Positions 23,877 through 34,435 are shown, counted from the first letter of the stretch. The stretch: 44,320 bases of DNA from Bacillota bacterium (GCA_013314855.1 JABUEW010000023.1:1-44320); one strand, 5' to 3'. Notes: a model not told the origin generated them from the letters alone. Translations and numbers: made by a program.

Positions 23877-25328
23877 ATGAGTAAAGCGGATATTGGACTT
23901 ATAGGTCTTGCAGTTATGGGTGAAAACCTTGTTCTGAATATGGAGAGCAAAGGTTTTACAGTTGCGGTTTTCAACCGTACCGTTGATAAAGTAAAAAGTT
24001 TTGTTGAAGGCAGGGGTAAAGGTAAAAACATAATTGAGACTTATTCACTGGAAGAGCTTGTTGGAGCTCTGAAAAAGCCACGTAAAATCATGCTGATGGT
24101 AAAGGCTGGGAAACCAGTGGACGATTTTATTGAAATGCTAGTTCCCCTTCTGGAGAAGGGAGATATAATAATCGATGGGGGGAATTCGCATTTCCCTGAT
24201 ACCATACGCCGTACTAAATATGTTGAGGAGAAAGGGCTTCTTTATATCGGGACAGGGGTTTCCGGAGGCGAAGAAGGAGCACTTTTGGGCCCAAGCTTAA
24301 TGCCCGGAGGTTCTCCTGAAGCTTGGCCTCATGTTAAACCAATCTTCCAGGCAATAGCAGCAAAAGTTGAAGATGGTTCTCCGTGTTGTGATTGGGTAGG
24401 GGAAAATGGGGCAGGACATTTTGTAAAAATGGTGCATAATGGAATTGAATACGGCGACATGCAGCTTATATGTGAAGCTTACCATTTAATGAAAGATGTT
24501 CTTGGAATGTCTGCGGATGAAATGCATGAAGTCTTCAAAGAGTGGAATGAGGGAGAGCTGAACAGCTATCTTATTGAAATTACCCGGGATATACTTGCAT
24601 ACAAGGATGAAGACGGACTTCCCCTGGTAGATAAAATTCTCGATACTGCAGGGCAGAAAGGTACAGGTAAATGGACAGCGATTGCAGCTCTGGATGAAGG
24701 CATTCCATTAACACTGATAGGAGAAGCGGTATTTTCAAGGTGCCTTTCAGCCATGAAAGAAGAGAGAGTTAAAGCATCAAAAGTCCTCTCCGGACCTGCA
24801 CCGGGGTTTGAAGGGGATAAAAAGGCATTTATAGAAGATATAAGGAGAGCTCTCTATGCATCAAAAATAGTTTCATATGCTCAAGGCTTCACACTTATGC
24901 GCGCTGCTGCCCAAACTTACGGTTGGCACCTTAACTATGGCGGGATTGCCCTTATGTGGCGCGGCGGCTGTATAATCAGGTCGGTATTTCTTGGTAAAAT
25001 TAAAGAGGCTTTTGAAAAGAATTATGAATTGCCAAACCTTTTATTGGATCCATTCTTCAAAGAAAAGGTTATATCCTCCCAGGACAGCTGGAGAAAAGTA
25101 GTATCAACAGCAGTTGTCAATGGAATTCCGGTGCCTGCATTTGCTTCCGCTCTTTCATACTATGACGGTTATAGAAGTGAAAGGCTGCCTGCAAACCTGT
25201 TACAAGCACAGAGAGATTACTTCGGTGCCCATACCTATGAGCGCATAGACAGGCCGCGTGGAGAATTCTTCCATACCAACTGGACAGGCCGCGGAGGTAC
25301 AACTTCTGCGTCGACATATAATGTGTAA
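23877..25328 (+). CDS. gnd: 6-phosphogluconate dehydrogenase, decarboxylating
   Basis: Gnd oxidises and decarboxylates 6-phosphogluconate to ribulose 5-phosphate with NADP+ (or NAD+) in the cytoplasm. The 483-residue protein (RBS AGGAGGG) has the dinucleotide motif [12 protein letters not shown] (7-18) and the substrate/catalytic motif [19 protein letters not shown] with K184. FNRT after the second strand of the Rossmann fold, with arginine at the expected site, favours NADP. The C-terminal segment [16 protein letters not shown] is typical. Length is that of the long dimeric form. It lies 127 bases after the HAD gene. Confidence 0.96.
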   Translation: MSKADIGLIGLAVMGENLVLNMESKGFTVAVFNRTVDKVKSFVEGRGKGKNIIETYSLEELVGALKKPRKIMLMVKAGKPVDDFIEMLVPLLEKGDIIIDGGNSHFPDTIRRTKYVEEKGLLYIGTGVSGGEEGALLGPSLMPGGSPEAWPHVKPIFQAIAAKVEDGSPCCDWVGENGAGHFVKMVHNGIEYGDMQLICEAYHLMKDVLGMSADEMHEVFKEWNEGELNSYLIEITRDILAYKDEDGLPLVDKILDTAGQKGTGKWTAIAALDEGIPLTLIGEAVFSRCLSAMKEERVKASKVLSGPAPGFEGDKKAFIEDIRRALYASKIVSYAQGFTLMRAAAQTYGWHLNYGGIALMWRGGCIIRSVFLGKIKEAFEKNYELPNLLLDPFFKEKVISSQDSWRKVVSTAVVNGIPVPAFASALSYYDGYRSERLPANLLQAQRDYFGAHTYERIDRPRGEFFHTNWTGRGGTTSASTYNV

Positions 25329-25382
25329 TGTGTAAGGGTAGGTAAAATTTTCATTCTTATTTATTAAGGCAGAGGTGGAAAA

Positions 25383-26660
25383 ATGGTGGAAATAATTATG
25401 AAGTCAAAAGCGTGCGAAGGCATAAACGATATTGAGTTAAAGAAAGCCCTTGAGTGTTCTATAGAGGCAAAAAGAGCAGGCTTGAAAAAAGTGTTGCTTA
25501 TACCTCCCGATTTTACCAGGGGACATTCCGGTGCTGGTAAAATTACGGCAATGTACTTTGAAATGCTGAAAGACACCTGCCAGGTTGATATAATGCCTGC
25601 CCTGGGAACCCATGAGCCTATGACAAAACAGGAATGCCTGGAGATGTTTGGGGAAGGTATACCCATGGATCGCTTTATTGCCCACAACTGGAGGACAGAT
25701 GTTGTGAAAATTGGGCAAGTGCCGAGAGAATTTGTTGAGGAAGTGTCTGAAGGACTTTTAAACGAACCTGTTGATATAGAGATTAATAAGCGTTTGTTGG
25801 ATAAATCCTATGATTTAATAATATCCATAGGCCAGGTGGTACCCCACGAAGTTATTGGAATGGCCAACTACAGCAAAAATATTTTTGTAGGATGCGGTGG
25901 AAGCTCAACCATTAATAAATCCCACATGTTGGGTGCATTTTATGGAATGGAAAGGATTATGGGAAGGGACCATTCACCTGTAAGAAAGGTTTTTGATTAT
26001 GCCGAAGAGAACTTTATAAAGGATATTCCCCTTATGTATGTTCTTACAGTAACTACTGCAAAAGAAAATAAAGTATTTATACATGGATTATTTATAGGAA
26101 GAGAAAGGCATATACTGGAAGAAGCCATCAAGTTAAGCCAGGAAAAGAACCTTACTTTCGTAGAAAAGCCTTTTAAGAAGGTTGTTGTATTCCTTGACGA
26201 GAAGGAATTTAAAAGCACATGGCTTGGCAATAAGGCTGTTTACAGGACAAGGATGGCAATTGCCGATGGCGGGGAACTTATTATACTTGCACCCGGTGTA
26301 AGGAAGTTTGGAGAAGATGATGAAAATGATGTACTCATCAGGAAATATGGGTACGTGGGAAGAGAAAAGGTTCTCCAGCTTGTTAAAGAAAATGAAGATC
26401 TGCAAAAGAACTTATCCGTTGCGGCACACCTTATCCATGGCTCATCGGACGGAAGGTTTTCAATTACATATGCAGTAGACAAATTAAGCAGGGAAGAAGT
26501 GGAAGGCGTTAATTTTAAATACATGCCCCTGGAAGAGGCCTATAAAAAGTATAACCCTAAAAAATTGAAAGATGGTTACAATACACTGGATAATGGAGAA
26601 GAGATATTCTATATCAGTAACCCTGCTTTAGGGCTGTGGGCTGATAAGAGTAAGTTCTAA
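25383..26660 (+). CDS. LarA-like nickel-pincer racemase/epimerase homologue
   Basis: The 425-residue protein (RBS AGAGGTGG) aligns by eye with lactate racemase LarA: D43-F-T-R46, H77 in LGTHEPMT, H155 in PHEVIGMANY, K165 in SKNIFVG and H181 in NKSHMLG. In LarA the equivalents are H108, H174, K184 (which bears the nickel-pincer cofactor) and H200; the 10- and 16-residue spacings of the last three are identical here. LarA homologues invert 2-hydroxy acids, including sugar acids. In an operon with Gnd and a HAD phosphatase a sugar-acid epimerase is likely. No larB, larC or larE cofactor genes are in the window, so the nickel-pincer would have to be supplied from elsewhere. Confidence 0.85.
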   Translation: MVEIIMKSKACEGINDIELKKALECSIEAKRAGLKKVLLIPPDFTRGHSGAGKITAMYFEMLKDTCQVDIMPALGTHEPMTKQECLEMFGEGIPMDRFIAHNWRTDVVKIGQVPREFVEEVSEGLLNEPVDIEINKRLLDKSYDLIISIGQVVPHEVIGMANYSKNIFVGCGGSSTINKSHMLGAFYGMERIMGRDHSPVRKVFDYAEENFIKDIPLMYVLTVTTAKENKVFIHGLFIGRERHILEEAIKLSQEKNLTFVEKPFKKVVVFLDEKEFKSTWLGNKAVYRTRMAIADGGELIILAPGVRKFGEDDENDVLIRKYGYVGREKVLQLVKENEDLQKNLSVAAHLIHGSSDGRFSITYAVDKLSREEVEGVNFKYMPLEEAYKKYNPKKLKDGYNTLDNGEEIFYISNPALGLWADKSKF

Positions 26661-26690
26661 GTTTGTGAAATGTATTAAAGGAGTACGGCG

Positions 26691-27810
26691 ATGCTAAATA
26701 AGCTTAAAGAAGATTTTCTTAATCCGGCTTCCGAGTTTACTCCAATTCCCTTTTGGTTTTGGAATGACTGCCTTGATAAGGATGAAATAATACGGCAAAT
26801 TAATGGCTTCAAAGAAAAAGGGGTTGATGGATTTGTAATACATCCAAGGATAGGGATTCCTGAGGCTATTGAATATCTGTCGGATACATACATGGAGTAT
26901 GTTGAAACTGCTGTTGAAGAAGCATCAAGATTGAAGATGACGGTATTTTTATACGATGAGGCCATGTATCCCTCGGGGTCTGCCCATGGAAAGGTGGTGG
27001 AAGGCAACCCTGAATATGCAAGCCGTGGGTTAAAAATGATTGAATATCCATGTAAAGGTGAGACAGAAATTAATGTGAAACTTGAAAAGGGAGAGAGTTT
27101 GGTATCGGCACAGGCTGTTATAAAGATATCTGAAAGAGAAATAAACCCTGATAGTATAAGGAAATTGGGTTTTGACAATGGTAAAATCAAATTTATCCCT
27201 TACTAAACTGGTAGAACTCCTGGACAGATTTATTAAACGTGACGTTGTTTTAATTCCTTCAAATGACGATTTAAGGGTTAGCCATGTGGTCAAAGGTGGG
27301 GTGCATTTTTATCTATTGGTAAATGAAGGGGAGGAAAGTATAAAGGGTGAATTAAAGACAAACGTAATAGGGAGAGTTGAGAAGTGGGACGCATGGAATG
27401 GAAAATGTGAGGAAATTGTAGTGCATGGGGAAACTGTAGCGAGTGAGGCAAGAATTCCCTTACTTCTCCAAAGAAGAGAAAGTGCAATACTTTGTATTGA
27501 TACATCACGGCCACCTAATATAGAGACTTCCAACATCGTTCGAAGGGAAACAATGAGGCGGATAAAAGAATTAAAACCGGATAATGAATGGGACATAAGA
27601 ATTGATGAACATAAAGTTGATGGAAGCTTTATGTATAAATCATGGACCCAGTGGCCTGGAATGGAAGATTACTGGGGGACGGTTAGTTACAAGAATGAGT
27701 TTGTAATAGATGCAGATGAAATGGAAAATATAACTTCAGTTGTACTAGATTTGGGTGAAGTATATGAAATAGCCCATATAATTGGTTTCTTTAAAATGTG
27801 CATATTTTAA
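26691..27810 (+). pseudogene. Large glycoside hydrolase pseudogene (GH106/alpha-L-rhamnosidase-like), internally deleted and truncated
   Basis: Behind AAAGGAG, ATG 26691 opens a 171-codon frame that begins like the catalytic domain of a large glycosidase (PFWFWNDCLDKDEIIRQI, VDGFVIHPRIG, VFLYDEAMYPSG). It stops at 27204-27206. From about 27190 another frame (LVELLDRFIKRDVVLIPSND, SHVVKGGVHFYLLVNEGEE, RIPLLLQRRESAILCID) carries what looks like the C-terminal part of the same family of proteins, which are usually over 800 residues. Several hundred residues are missing at the junction, and the end is also cut: LDLGEVYEIA is followed by unrelated codons to a stop at 27810, which overlaps the convergent prepilin peptidase gene. 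It was probably the operon's glycosidase. The family name is moderate confidence. Confidence 0.7.
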
Positions 27811-28328
27811 TAGTTCGTTAAATAAGCAGTAATTGAACCACAAACAACTGCAAGAGCAAATGGAAACCCGTTTATGTCATCTTTATTTTCAAAACTTATG
27901 TATGGCTGAAATGAAAGGGTTAAGAAACAGTGTTTCAAGTACTGAAAAAAGTATACAAAACGTTGTTTGAAGTTTTTCCTTGACAGCATTAGGAACAGTG
28001 CAATCACACCTCCTTCCAGGAATGAAAATGCCATACTGTATAAAATAAACCTATTGCCCATTACGGCACCTATGGCGGAGAAGAGTTTTATATCTCCGGC
28101 TCCTAACATTCTCAAGGCATATAAAGGAGTAAGGAATATTATGGGTATTAATATCCCCATGATAGAGGTAAAAAGGCCGTTAATTCCATTCAGATATATG
28201 TTTGTAACGGTTCCCATAAATATAAATGGCAGAGTGACGGCATTTTTTATTTTATATGTTTTTATGTCGCTCAAAAGAGCAAGGCCAAGTAACAGGACAG
28301 TTTCTATTAACCTTATATATAACCTCAT
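27807..28328 (-). CDS. A24-family prepilin peptidase
   Basis: The 173-residue membrane protein has two aspartyl-protease motifs of type IV prepilin peptidases: D21 in SDIKTYKIKN and D79 in GAGDIKLFSA, with about six hydrophobic helices. It lacks the N-terminal methylase domain, as do TadV/CpaA-type enzymes. It would cleave leader peptides of pilins or pseudopilins at the membrane. ATG 28328 is chosen; GTG/TTG starts 18 bases upstream are possible and no strong ribosome binding site is seen for any. No pilin or secretion genes are in the window. Its last bases overlap the stop of the truncated glycosidase on the other strand. Confidence 0.85.
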   Translation of the reverse strand: MRLYIRLIETVLLLGLALLSDIKTYKIKNAVTLPFIFMGTVTNIYLNGINGLFTSIMGILIPIIFLTPLYALRMLGAGDIKLFSAIGAVMGNRFILYSMAFSFLEGGVIALFLMLSRKNFKQRFVYFFQYLKHCFLTLSFQPYISFENKDDINGFPFALAVVCGSITAYLTNY

Positions 28329-28479
28329 GTAATTACCCACAAACAACTATACCTTAATAAAACATAATAATTATAATAATATAGCAATAATACTAAATAT
28401 TAACATAATTTCTATATTATATTATAACATAATCTGGATACAATTGTAAATATAATTGTTGGATCCTTTATTATAGGGT

Positions 28480-28508
28480 TTGACAAGCAAAACAAAACTT
28501 AATAAAAT
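28480..28508 (+). promoter_or_regulatory. Sigma-A promoter of the DeoR-type gene
   Basis: A perfect TTGACA (28480-28485) and TAAAAT (28503-28508) are 17 bases apart, 72 bases before the start codon. It is the best vegetative promoter match in the window. Confidence 0.7.
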
Positions 28509-28580
28509 AATAACGAAAGCAAAACGAAATAATAAACAATGCATATAAACTTTATTATTAATTATGCGAGGTAAATGTTT

Positions 28581-29381
28581 ATGGATGAGAAAAAATTAGA
28601 TGAGGGGAAATTGGTGGAATACGGCACTGAAGAACGAAGAAACAAAATACTGGAAATACTTACCCAGCAAGGTAAAGTTAAAGTAAACCAATTAAGTAAG
28701 TTATTTGGAATTTCAGAGGTTACAATAAGGAATGACCTGACCAGGCTTGAAAGCATGGGACTGCTGGAACGGGTCCATGGCGGTGCGATAAGCAATTACA
28801 GGTCTTACTACAGGATGTCTGTTTCAGACAGAATGAAGGCCAATGCGGAAGAAAAGAAAAAAATCGCTGCTGCAGTTGCTTCCATGATTTCAGATGACGA
28901 TACCCTGATGATTAGTTCGGGCACTACTACGCTTTATGTTTTGCAAGAACTAAAAGATGTGAAGAACCTTACAATTGTAACTAATGCCATTTACTATTCC
29001 CAAGAATCCACTCACTTGAAGGATTTTAATGTAATACTTCTCGGGGGGATTTTAAACCTCCGGGACCAGTTCACGTATGGTGATGATGTTATAAATCAGC
29101 TTAATCGGTACAAGGCAGATAAACTCATACTTTCTGTTGATGGGATAAATTCTGAAGATGGTATTTCTACTTACCAATACCTTGAATCGGAGATTAATAG
29201 GCAGATGATAGCCCGGGCTAAAAAAACCATAGTGGTTGCTGATTATACAAAGGTTGGAAGGACCAGCTTTGCACTAATATCTCCTTTGGAAAACGTGGAT
29301 ATGCTTGTAACAAACCAGAACGCCAATGAGGACGAAATTAGGGAAATAAGGGACAGGGGAGTTGAGGTAATACTGGCTTAG
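28581..29381 (+). CDS. DeoR-family transcriptional regulator
   Basis: The 266-residue protein has an N-terminal helix-turn-helix (RRNKILEILTQQGKVKVNQL and ISEVTIRNDLTRLESMGLLERVHGGAI) and the DeoR effector domain related to sugar isomerases (MISSGTTTLYVLQELKD, LLGGILN, DKLILSVDGINSEDG, VADYTKVGRTSFALI). Such repressors bind phosphorylated sugars. ATG 28581 is preferred to ATG 28575 because GAGGTAA is only 3 bases before the latter. The gene is single, with a good promoter; possible targets are its own gene or the surface-protein genes downstream, but the sequence does not show it. Confidence 0.93.
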   Translation: MDEKKLDEGKLVEYGTEERRNKILEILTQQGKVKVNQLSKLFGISEVTIRNDLTRLESMGLLERVHGGAISNYRSYYRMSVSDRMKANAEEKKKIAAAVASMISDDDTLMISSGTTTLYVLQELKDVKNLTIVTNAIYYSQESTHLKDFNVILLGGILNLRDQFTYGDDVINQLNRYKADKLILSVDGINSEDGISTYQYLESEINRQMIARAKKTIVVADYTKVGRTSFALISPLENVDMLVTNQNANEDEIREIRDRGVEVILA

Positions 29382-29566
29382 TGTATGATTGTAAAAGATA
29401 CAGTTTAATTCCCTCCCGTGAGATTAATAAAAGAAAATTGACGGGTTTGGTATAAGCTATAAATTCTACTAAGAAAATTCCGATAACTATTTTATAAAGG
29501 ATTATCATGCCCATACTACTTAGACTTTATGGCTATAAACTGTAAACTTTATATTGGGGGTTGGCG

Positions 29567-32500
29567 ATGAAGGCGCTTAATAAAACGCTGGTTTTCGTGC
29601 TGGTTATTAGCTTTATATTTGCATTTTATTTTCCTTTACCGGAAGGTATTTTTGCAGCATCTATGTCAATAAATATTTATGTGGAAAATTACAAGGACGG
29701 CACCCTGAATATCAAGTGGGATGCTTTGCCTCAAGCTGAGACGGTTAGGATTTCCTACCATTCTCCTCTTTCTTTAAACCCGGATAAGCTTGAAACTTTT
29801 GTATTGCCACATGTAAGTAATGAGGCTGAAATTACGGGACTTATTAATGATGTAATTTACGATATTGACTTAATAGTGTACAATAACATGGGAATTGAAA
29901 TAGGGAGGGGATTTTTATATTTTCTTCCTGGCATAACTTTTCAGGCAAAGATTCTTAACCAAACTTACAGGGATATTGAGGGGGGAGGCCGGGAAATTGG
30001 CATAGATCCCGGTGTGAACCTTAAATGGGCAGTGCCCAAGGTTTGGGATGGGGATAAGTTTGATTTTTCCCATAATGCCCTTTCATATATGGAGGAACAG
30101 ATAGAGAACGTCTACAATGACGGAAGAGAAATAAGTAAACTGAATTACAGGATAAACATTTCTACTGATTCATCAAAGTTAGATGGCAGCTCCTTGCAGG
30201 CTGCGGTAATTATTGATTATGACTGTGATAATGAAGAATATTTGGCTTATGTATCCGGAAATGAGTTGTTGAAGTCAAAAGTCCGCTGCATGGATGCAAA
30301 CGGATTTATGAATTTTGACCTGATTGGAAGAAAGGATAATGAAGCCGAGCTACCCCAACCCCTTGAATACCAACTGCCCCATGCAGGAATTTTGCCCGGA
30401 ACTGTGTACTATATGAATATAAAACCTGTGTTCCAGGACAGCAATAACTCTCCTGTTAGAGTTGTTACTGTGGGAGCTCCGGAGGCAATGAACGGAAGCC
30501 CTCTTTTAGGGCCTGTTTCATACGTGTTTACCCCTACAAGGTTTCAAATTACAAAGGACGACATGAATAATATCTACATTAAAATTTACAGAATAAATCA
30601 AGGAAGCCTTGATTTACCTAGGCTCTATTATGAAGTACAGTCAATTGATGATCCCACGGTATCGGGCGATTGGGTGGTGAAAAGGAGAATTGACGATACA
30701 TATTTCAGTGGAGGTATTGCTGTTACTGTGATATCGGGTGTAAACCCGGATAATGAATTTTTCTATAAAATTGTTGTGAAATCCGATAATGTAGATGACA
30801 GGCTTGAATCTTCCAAAATGCCCTATACGTTGGTTAAAGACAAAAGCAGGCCGCCTGTACCTGTCAATATAAGTATAATAGAAAGATTATATTCTCCTGG
30901 AATGGTTATTTATCCCGTAACGGGGGAGGAGGTACTTGTCAAGTCTACAGATGTAACTATATGTTGGGATAAGCCTGAAGACTGGGAATTAATAAAAGAT
31001 GACTTATATTTCCATATAATGTTAAGCACCAATCAGACTGACCTGGACAAGGATGTAGAACTTTATGCTGATGGTATTAACTGGGGAAGCTATCGTGTGA
31101 AATACCGGCTTGTGAAGTATATAAGCGCAAAATCGCCCAACATTAAAGAAATTGGGAGCAGGCTTTCCTATACTATTAAAGGATTTGAGCTTTTTAGAGG
31201 TGAAGGTGATGATGGAGTAGCTGATGAGTTAATAGACAATCCTGACAATTATCCCCATTTTCTTCTACCAAACAGGGTTTACTATATACAAATGTATACC
31301 ACAAGAGCTGTTGATGCTGGGGCTCAAGAACCTTCAAAAACATCGGACAAGTCACTGGTTAAAAGCTTTACTACTCTTTCGGGAATAGAAAGGGATGTAC
31401 CTTCACCTGCAAATGTAAAGGTTAACAAAAATGAAATAGACAAAGATACAAAACAAAATGTAATTGAGCTTCAATTTGATAAGGTAAATATTGATTGGAA
31501 CCTATACACTGATAATTCCGATACGGAAAAGGCAGTATATTATGATTTATACATGAGTACGAGGACAGAAGCCGATTCCTTTATATGTATTGGGACTACG
31601 CAGTACCTCGATAGGGATGTAATATTTAGAGGGATAGATGACCCAGGAAGCAGTTATATCAGGGCAACTGTAAGCAGTTTCAGAAAAGATGTTAATAAAT
31701 ATATTCCGGATAATGACAGTGACTATATTGACCCTTATGAAGTATTTGGGGCAGGTTTAAGGCCTAATACAGTATATTATTTTGTTTTAAGAACGAGATT
31801 AGCTATTGAGGGACAACCGCGGGACAGGGAATCTTCACCTACGCCTGTATTGGCAGTAACTACTCCGAGAACTGACATAAGTGAACCGGATGAGACTGCC
31901 AGAAGACCGCTGGCTCCTTCTGACTTTAGCATTGCCTTGGATAAGGAAGGAAATCCTGAAGTTTCAGGGTCAAGAGTAACCTTCAGCTGGACTTTATTAG
32001 AACAGGGAGTATCATACAGGCTGATATGCACTTCGGAAAGGGTTGAGCCGGATGCAGACTCATCGGCATATGAAAATGACCCGGTTTATAGGAGTTTCAT
32101 TGCCCATTTTGGAAATAAGGACAGTGATGGGGATAAAAACACATATACTTTAAATCCCGAAAAAGATTTAAAGGAGGGTGTGTTTGAATATGACAATATA
32201 ACAAAAACATATAAACTTACCATTGATGAGTGGCTTTTCCCCAATAGCCTCTATTATTTCAGCATTAAAGCGCAAATAGAGGGAAAAGAAAGTGTATGGG
32301 TGTCTATACCGGTAACAACCGCCATTATTGAAATGCCTGATTTACTTGAACCAATATATGACTCTGAAATAGGGTTTTTCTGGTATGAATATAACAGCAA
32401 CATAAAGGCAGAAGATTATAAAATCTATTTAAAAGGGCCGAAAGATAATGACTATAAACAGGTAAATAAATCCGACATTATATTGATAAAGGATGGTATG

Positions 32501-34435
32501 GTGTTTTATGCAAGGATAAGAAATCTTGAGCCTGATTCAGCGTATAGTATAAAGGTTTATAGAGGTGAAAATAACTCCATCCTCACATATGAGAAGGAAA
32601 ACATATACACAAGGCAGGCCTGTTATGAGATTGAAGTAAAATGGAGAGGGACGGAAGGGTATGAGTATGAAATTGCGGTAAGAACAGAGGATGATGAAGA
32701 TTATATTACAGTCAATGATGCTGGGCTTGAGCATTTTAAAGATAGGTACGAACGCACCCTACCCTATTATGTTGAAAAAACCTCCCAAACAACCGGAACT
32801 GATAAAAGCTTCTATTATGCAAGAATAAAGTCCATACCCCGTACATCTTCTAACGGGCAGGTAATACAGTCCCCACTTGAGCCAAATACTAAATATTATG
32901 TTAAGGTAAGGGCTTTAAAGGTCGACCCGTTAGATAATACCCTGGTGGCATATTCAAAGTATATAGGGCCTGTGTTTTTACGTACGGAATTTAGCCAGGG
33001 AGATTATGACAGGAAGGAAGAAGAAGAAAAGAGAAGGGCTGTTTTCGAAGATAAAATAGAAGAATTCGAGAACGCCTTATATTGGGAGATTAACACGTGG
33101 AATAGTTCCGAGTATGTAGTTTTGTTGAAAGGAGACAGAATTGCCAATTATATTGCCAATAGCAGAGATTCTTCTGTTTTACTGGACTTAGGGGACATGC
33201 CTTATGGTGTAAATACCAATATAATGTATGTCCCCGAAAATGTAGTCAATGTGCTGAAACAGGAGAATAAAGAGCTTAAAATAAATATTGCGGGAATTAG
33301 TTGCAGTTTCAGACCGGGAACTTTATATGTCCTGGAAACTATGGAAGTCAAAAAGCTTAAAGATAACCAGGGAGTAAAGGAGACTTTTATTGAGCTGAAA
33401 ATCGCACTAAAAAACGGTCCCATAGCCGGCCTGCCTTCAAATACTAAGCCTGTATCCCCTGTTGTAGAATTTGGGATAAAGGCCTTTGGGACATCAAAGA
33501 CTTATGACGAACTTAAAAATATGATTGAAAATAGGTTGTATAATTCTGAAACGGGCCTGGTTAAGGAAAAAACAACATTTATTGTAGATTATTACGGCCG
33601 GGCTATATCTGATGATAAAATTGAGGAATATATGGAGGGGTTGATAAGGCAAATGGAAAAAGAATTGTCTTTGTTTATACAAAACACTTTACAATGGATG
33701 AAAGTTAAAAATGCAGAAACAAACATAAATTCCTTTGGAAGCTCTTTAAGTATAAAACTTCCTGTAGATTATAACTCGCAGGGGTTAAATGTGCCCTATG
33801 TGAAATATATGGGTAATGAAAAATGGTCAAAAGTGTCACAAAATGTAAACCATTATGAAACGTTTGTAGCCTTTAACGTCGTAGCTCCGGGGGAATATGT
33901 TTTGCTTGGAGAAAAACAGGAATATAAAGATATCCCTGGAGACTATCCTGATAAAGGCCATATCCTGGACTTTATATCAAAGTATGATGTAGCAGGAATA
34001 TTTAATTTGTCTGGCGGATACTTTTACCCTGAACGAAGCGTATCCGTAAAAGAAGCTGTGCTACTGTATGAGTTGGTAATGGGGAGGACAGGAGAAGGTA
34101 CCGCGTTGGACATAAAAGAAAAGGTGAAAAGGTTGGGCTTAGAAGGCATAATAAATGCCGGTGCTCCTGCCAGGGATATAACAAGGCAGGAAACCGCCGG
34201 GTTAATAATGAAAATGTACTCTGTAAAAGCCGGGGTAGATTATGACCGGTTAAGACCGGTGAATTACGTTTTTATAGAGGATGAAGGAGATATAAATGAT
34301 AAATACTATAAAGCAGTAGTAATTCTTGTTGAAAATGGTATCATGAAACTTGACGACAGAAGGTGTTTTGGACCTGGAAAACACATAACCCGTGGAGAAA
34401 TGCTTGCAGCCATGGATAAGATTATTAATAATTAG
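29567..34435 (+). CDS. Giant secreted FnIII-array protein with SLH-type C-terminus (1622 aa)
   Basis: ATG 29567 follows a GGGGG site. Residues 1-32 form a signal peptide (TLVFVLVISFIFAFYFPL, cleaved near FAAS). About 1100 residues of beta-sandwich repeats follow; fibronectin III-like units are recognisable from strands such as LNIKWDALP, VTICWDKPEDW, VTFSWTLL and the recurring LxPNTxYYxxxxT segment (for example LRPNTVYYFVLRT, LEPNTKYYVKVRA). Next comes a module of roughly 290 residues (SSEYVVLLKG, DLGDMPYG, FRPGTLYVLE) shared with the next gene. The last 170 residues hold three degenerate SLH motifs (ISKYDVAGIFNLSGGYFYPE, VKRLGLEGIINAGAPAR, YYKAVVILVENGIMKL). Expected at the cell surface. It is 28 bases upstream of its paralogue and likely co-transcribed. 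Function unknown. Confidence 0.85.
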   Translation: MKALNKTLVFVLVISFIFAFYFPLPEGIFAASMSINIYVENYKDGTLNIKWDALPQAETVRISYHSPLSLNPDKLETFVLPHVSNEAEITGLINDVIYDIDLIVYNNMGIEIGRGFLYFLPGITFQAKILNQTYRDIEGGGREIGIDPGVNLKWAVPKVWDGDKFDFSHNALSYMEEQIENVYNDGREISKLNYRINISTDSSKLDGSSLQAAVIIDYDCDNEEYLAYVSGNELLKSKVRCMDANGFMNFDLIGRKDNEAELPQPLEYQLPHAGILPGTVYYMNIKPVFQDSNNSPVRVVTVGAPEAMNGSPLLGPVSYVFTPTRFQITKDDMNNIYIKIYRINQGSLDLPRLYYEVQSIDDPTVSGDWVVKRRIDDTYFSGGIAVTVISGVNPDNEFFYKIVVKSDNVDDRLESSKMPYTLVKDKSRPPVPVNISIIERLYSPGMVIYPVTGEEVLVKSTDVTICWDKPEDWELIKDDLYFHIMLSTNQTDLDKDVELYADGINWGSYRVKYRLVKYISAKSPNIKEIGSRLSYTIKGFELFRGEGDDGVADELIDNPDNYPHFLLPNRVYYIQMYTTRAVDAGAQEPSKTSDKSLVKSFTTLSGIERDVPSPANVKVNKNEIDKDTKQNVIELQFDKVNIDWNLYTDNSDTEKAVYYDLYMSTRTEADSFICIGTTQYLDRDVIFRGIDDPGSSYIRATVSSFRKDVNKYIPDNDSDYIDPYEVFGAGLRPNTVYYFVLRTRLAIEGQPRDRESSPTPVLAVTTPRTDISEPDETARRPLAPSDFSIALDKEGNPEVSGSRVTFSWTLLEQGVSYRLICTSERVEPDADSSAYENDPVYRSFIAHFGNKDSDGDKNTYTLNPEKDLKEGVFEYDNITKTYKLTIDEWLFPNSLYYFSIKAQIEGKESVWVSIPVTTAIIEMPDLLEPIYDSEIGFFWYEYNSNIKAEDYKIYLKGPKDNDYKQVNKSDIILIKDGMVFYARIRNLEPDSAYSIKVYRGENNSILTYEKENIYTRQACYEIEVKWRGTEGYEYEIAVRTEDDEDYITVNDAGLEHFKDRYERTLPYYVEKTSQTTGTDKSFYYARIKSIPRTSSNGQVIQSPLEPNTKYYVKVRALKVDPLDNTLVAYSKYIGPVFLRTEFSQGDYDRKEEEEKRRAVFEDKIEEFENALYWEINTWNSSEYVVLLKGDRIANYIANSRDSSVLLDLGDMPYGVNTNIMYVPENVVNVLKQENKELKINIAGISCSFRPGTLYVLETMEVKKLKDNQGVKETFIELKIALKNGPIAGLPSNTKPVSPVVEFGIKAFGTSKTYDELKNMIENRLYNSETGLVKEKTTFIVDYYGRAISDDKIEEYMEGLIRQMEKELSLFIQNTLQWMKVKNAETNINSFGSSLSIKLPVDYNSQGLNVPYVKYMGNEKWSKVSQNVNHYETFVAFNVVAPGEYVLLGEKQEYKDIPGDYPDKGHILDFISKYDVAGIFNLSGGYFYPERSVSVKEAVLLYELVMGRTGEGTALDIKEKVKRLGLEGIINAGAPARDITRQETAGLIMKMYSVKAGVDYDRLRPVNYVFIEDEGDINDKYYKAVVILVENGIMKLDDRRCFGPGKHITRGEMLAAMDKIINN

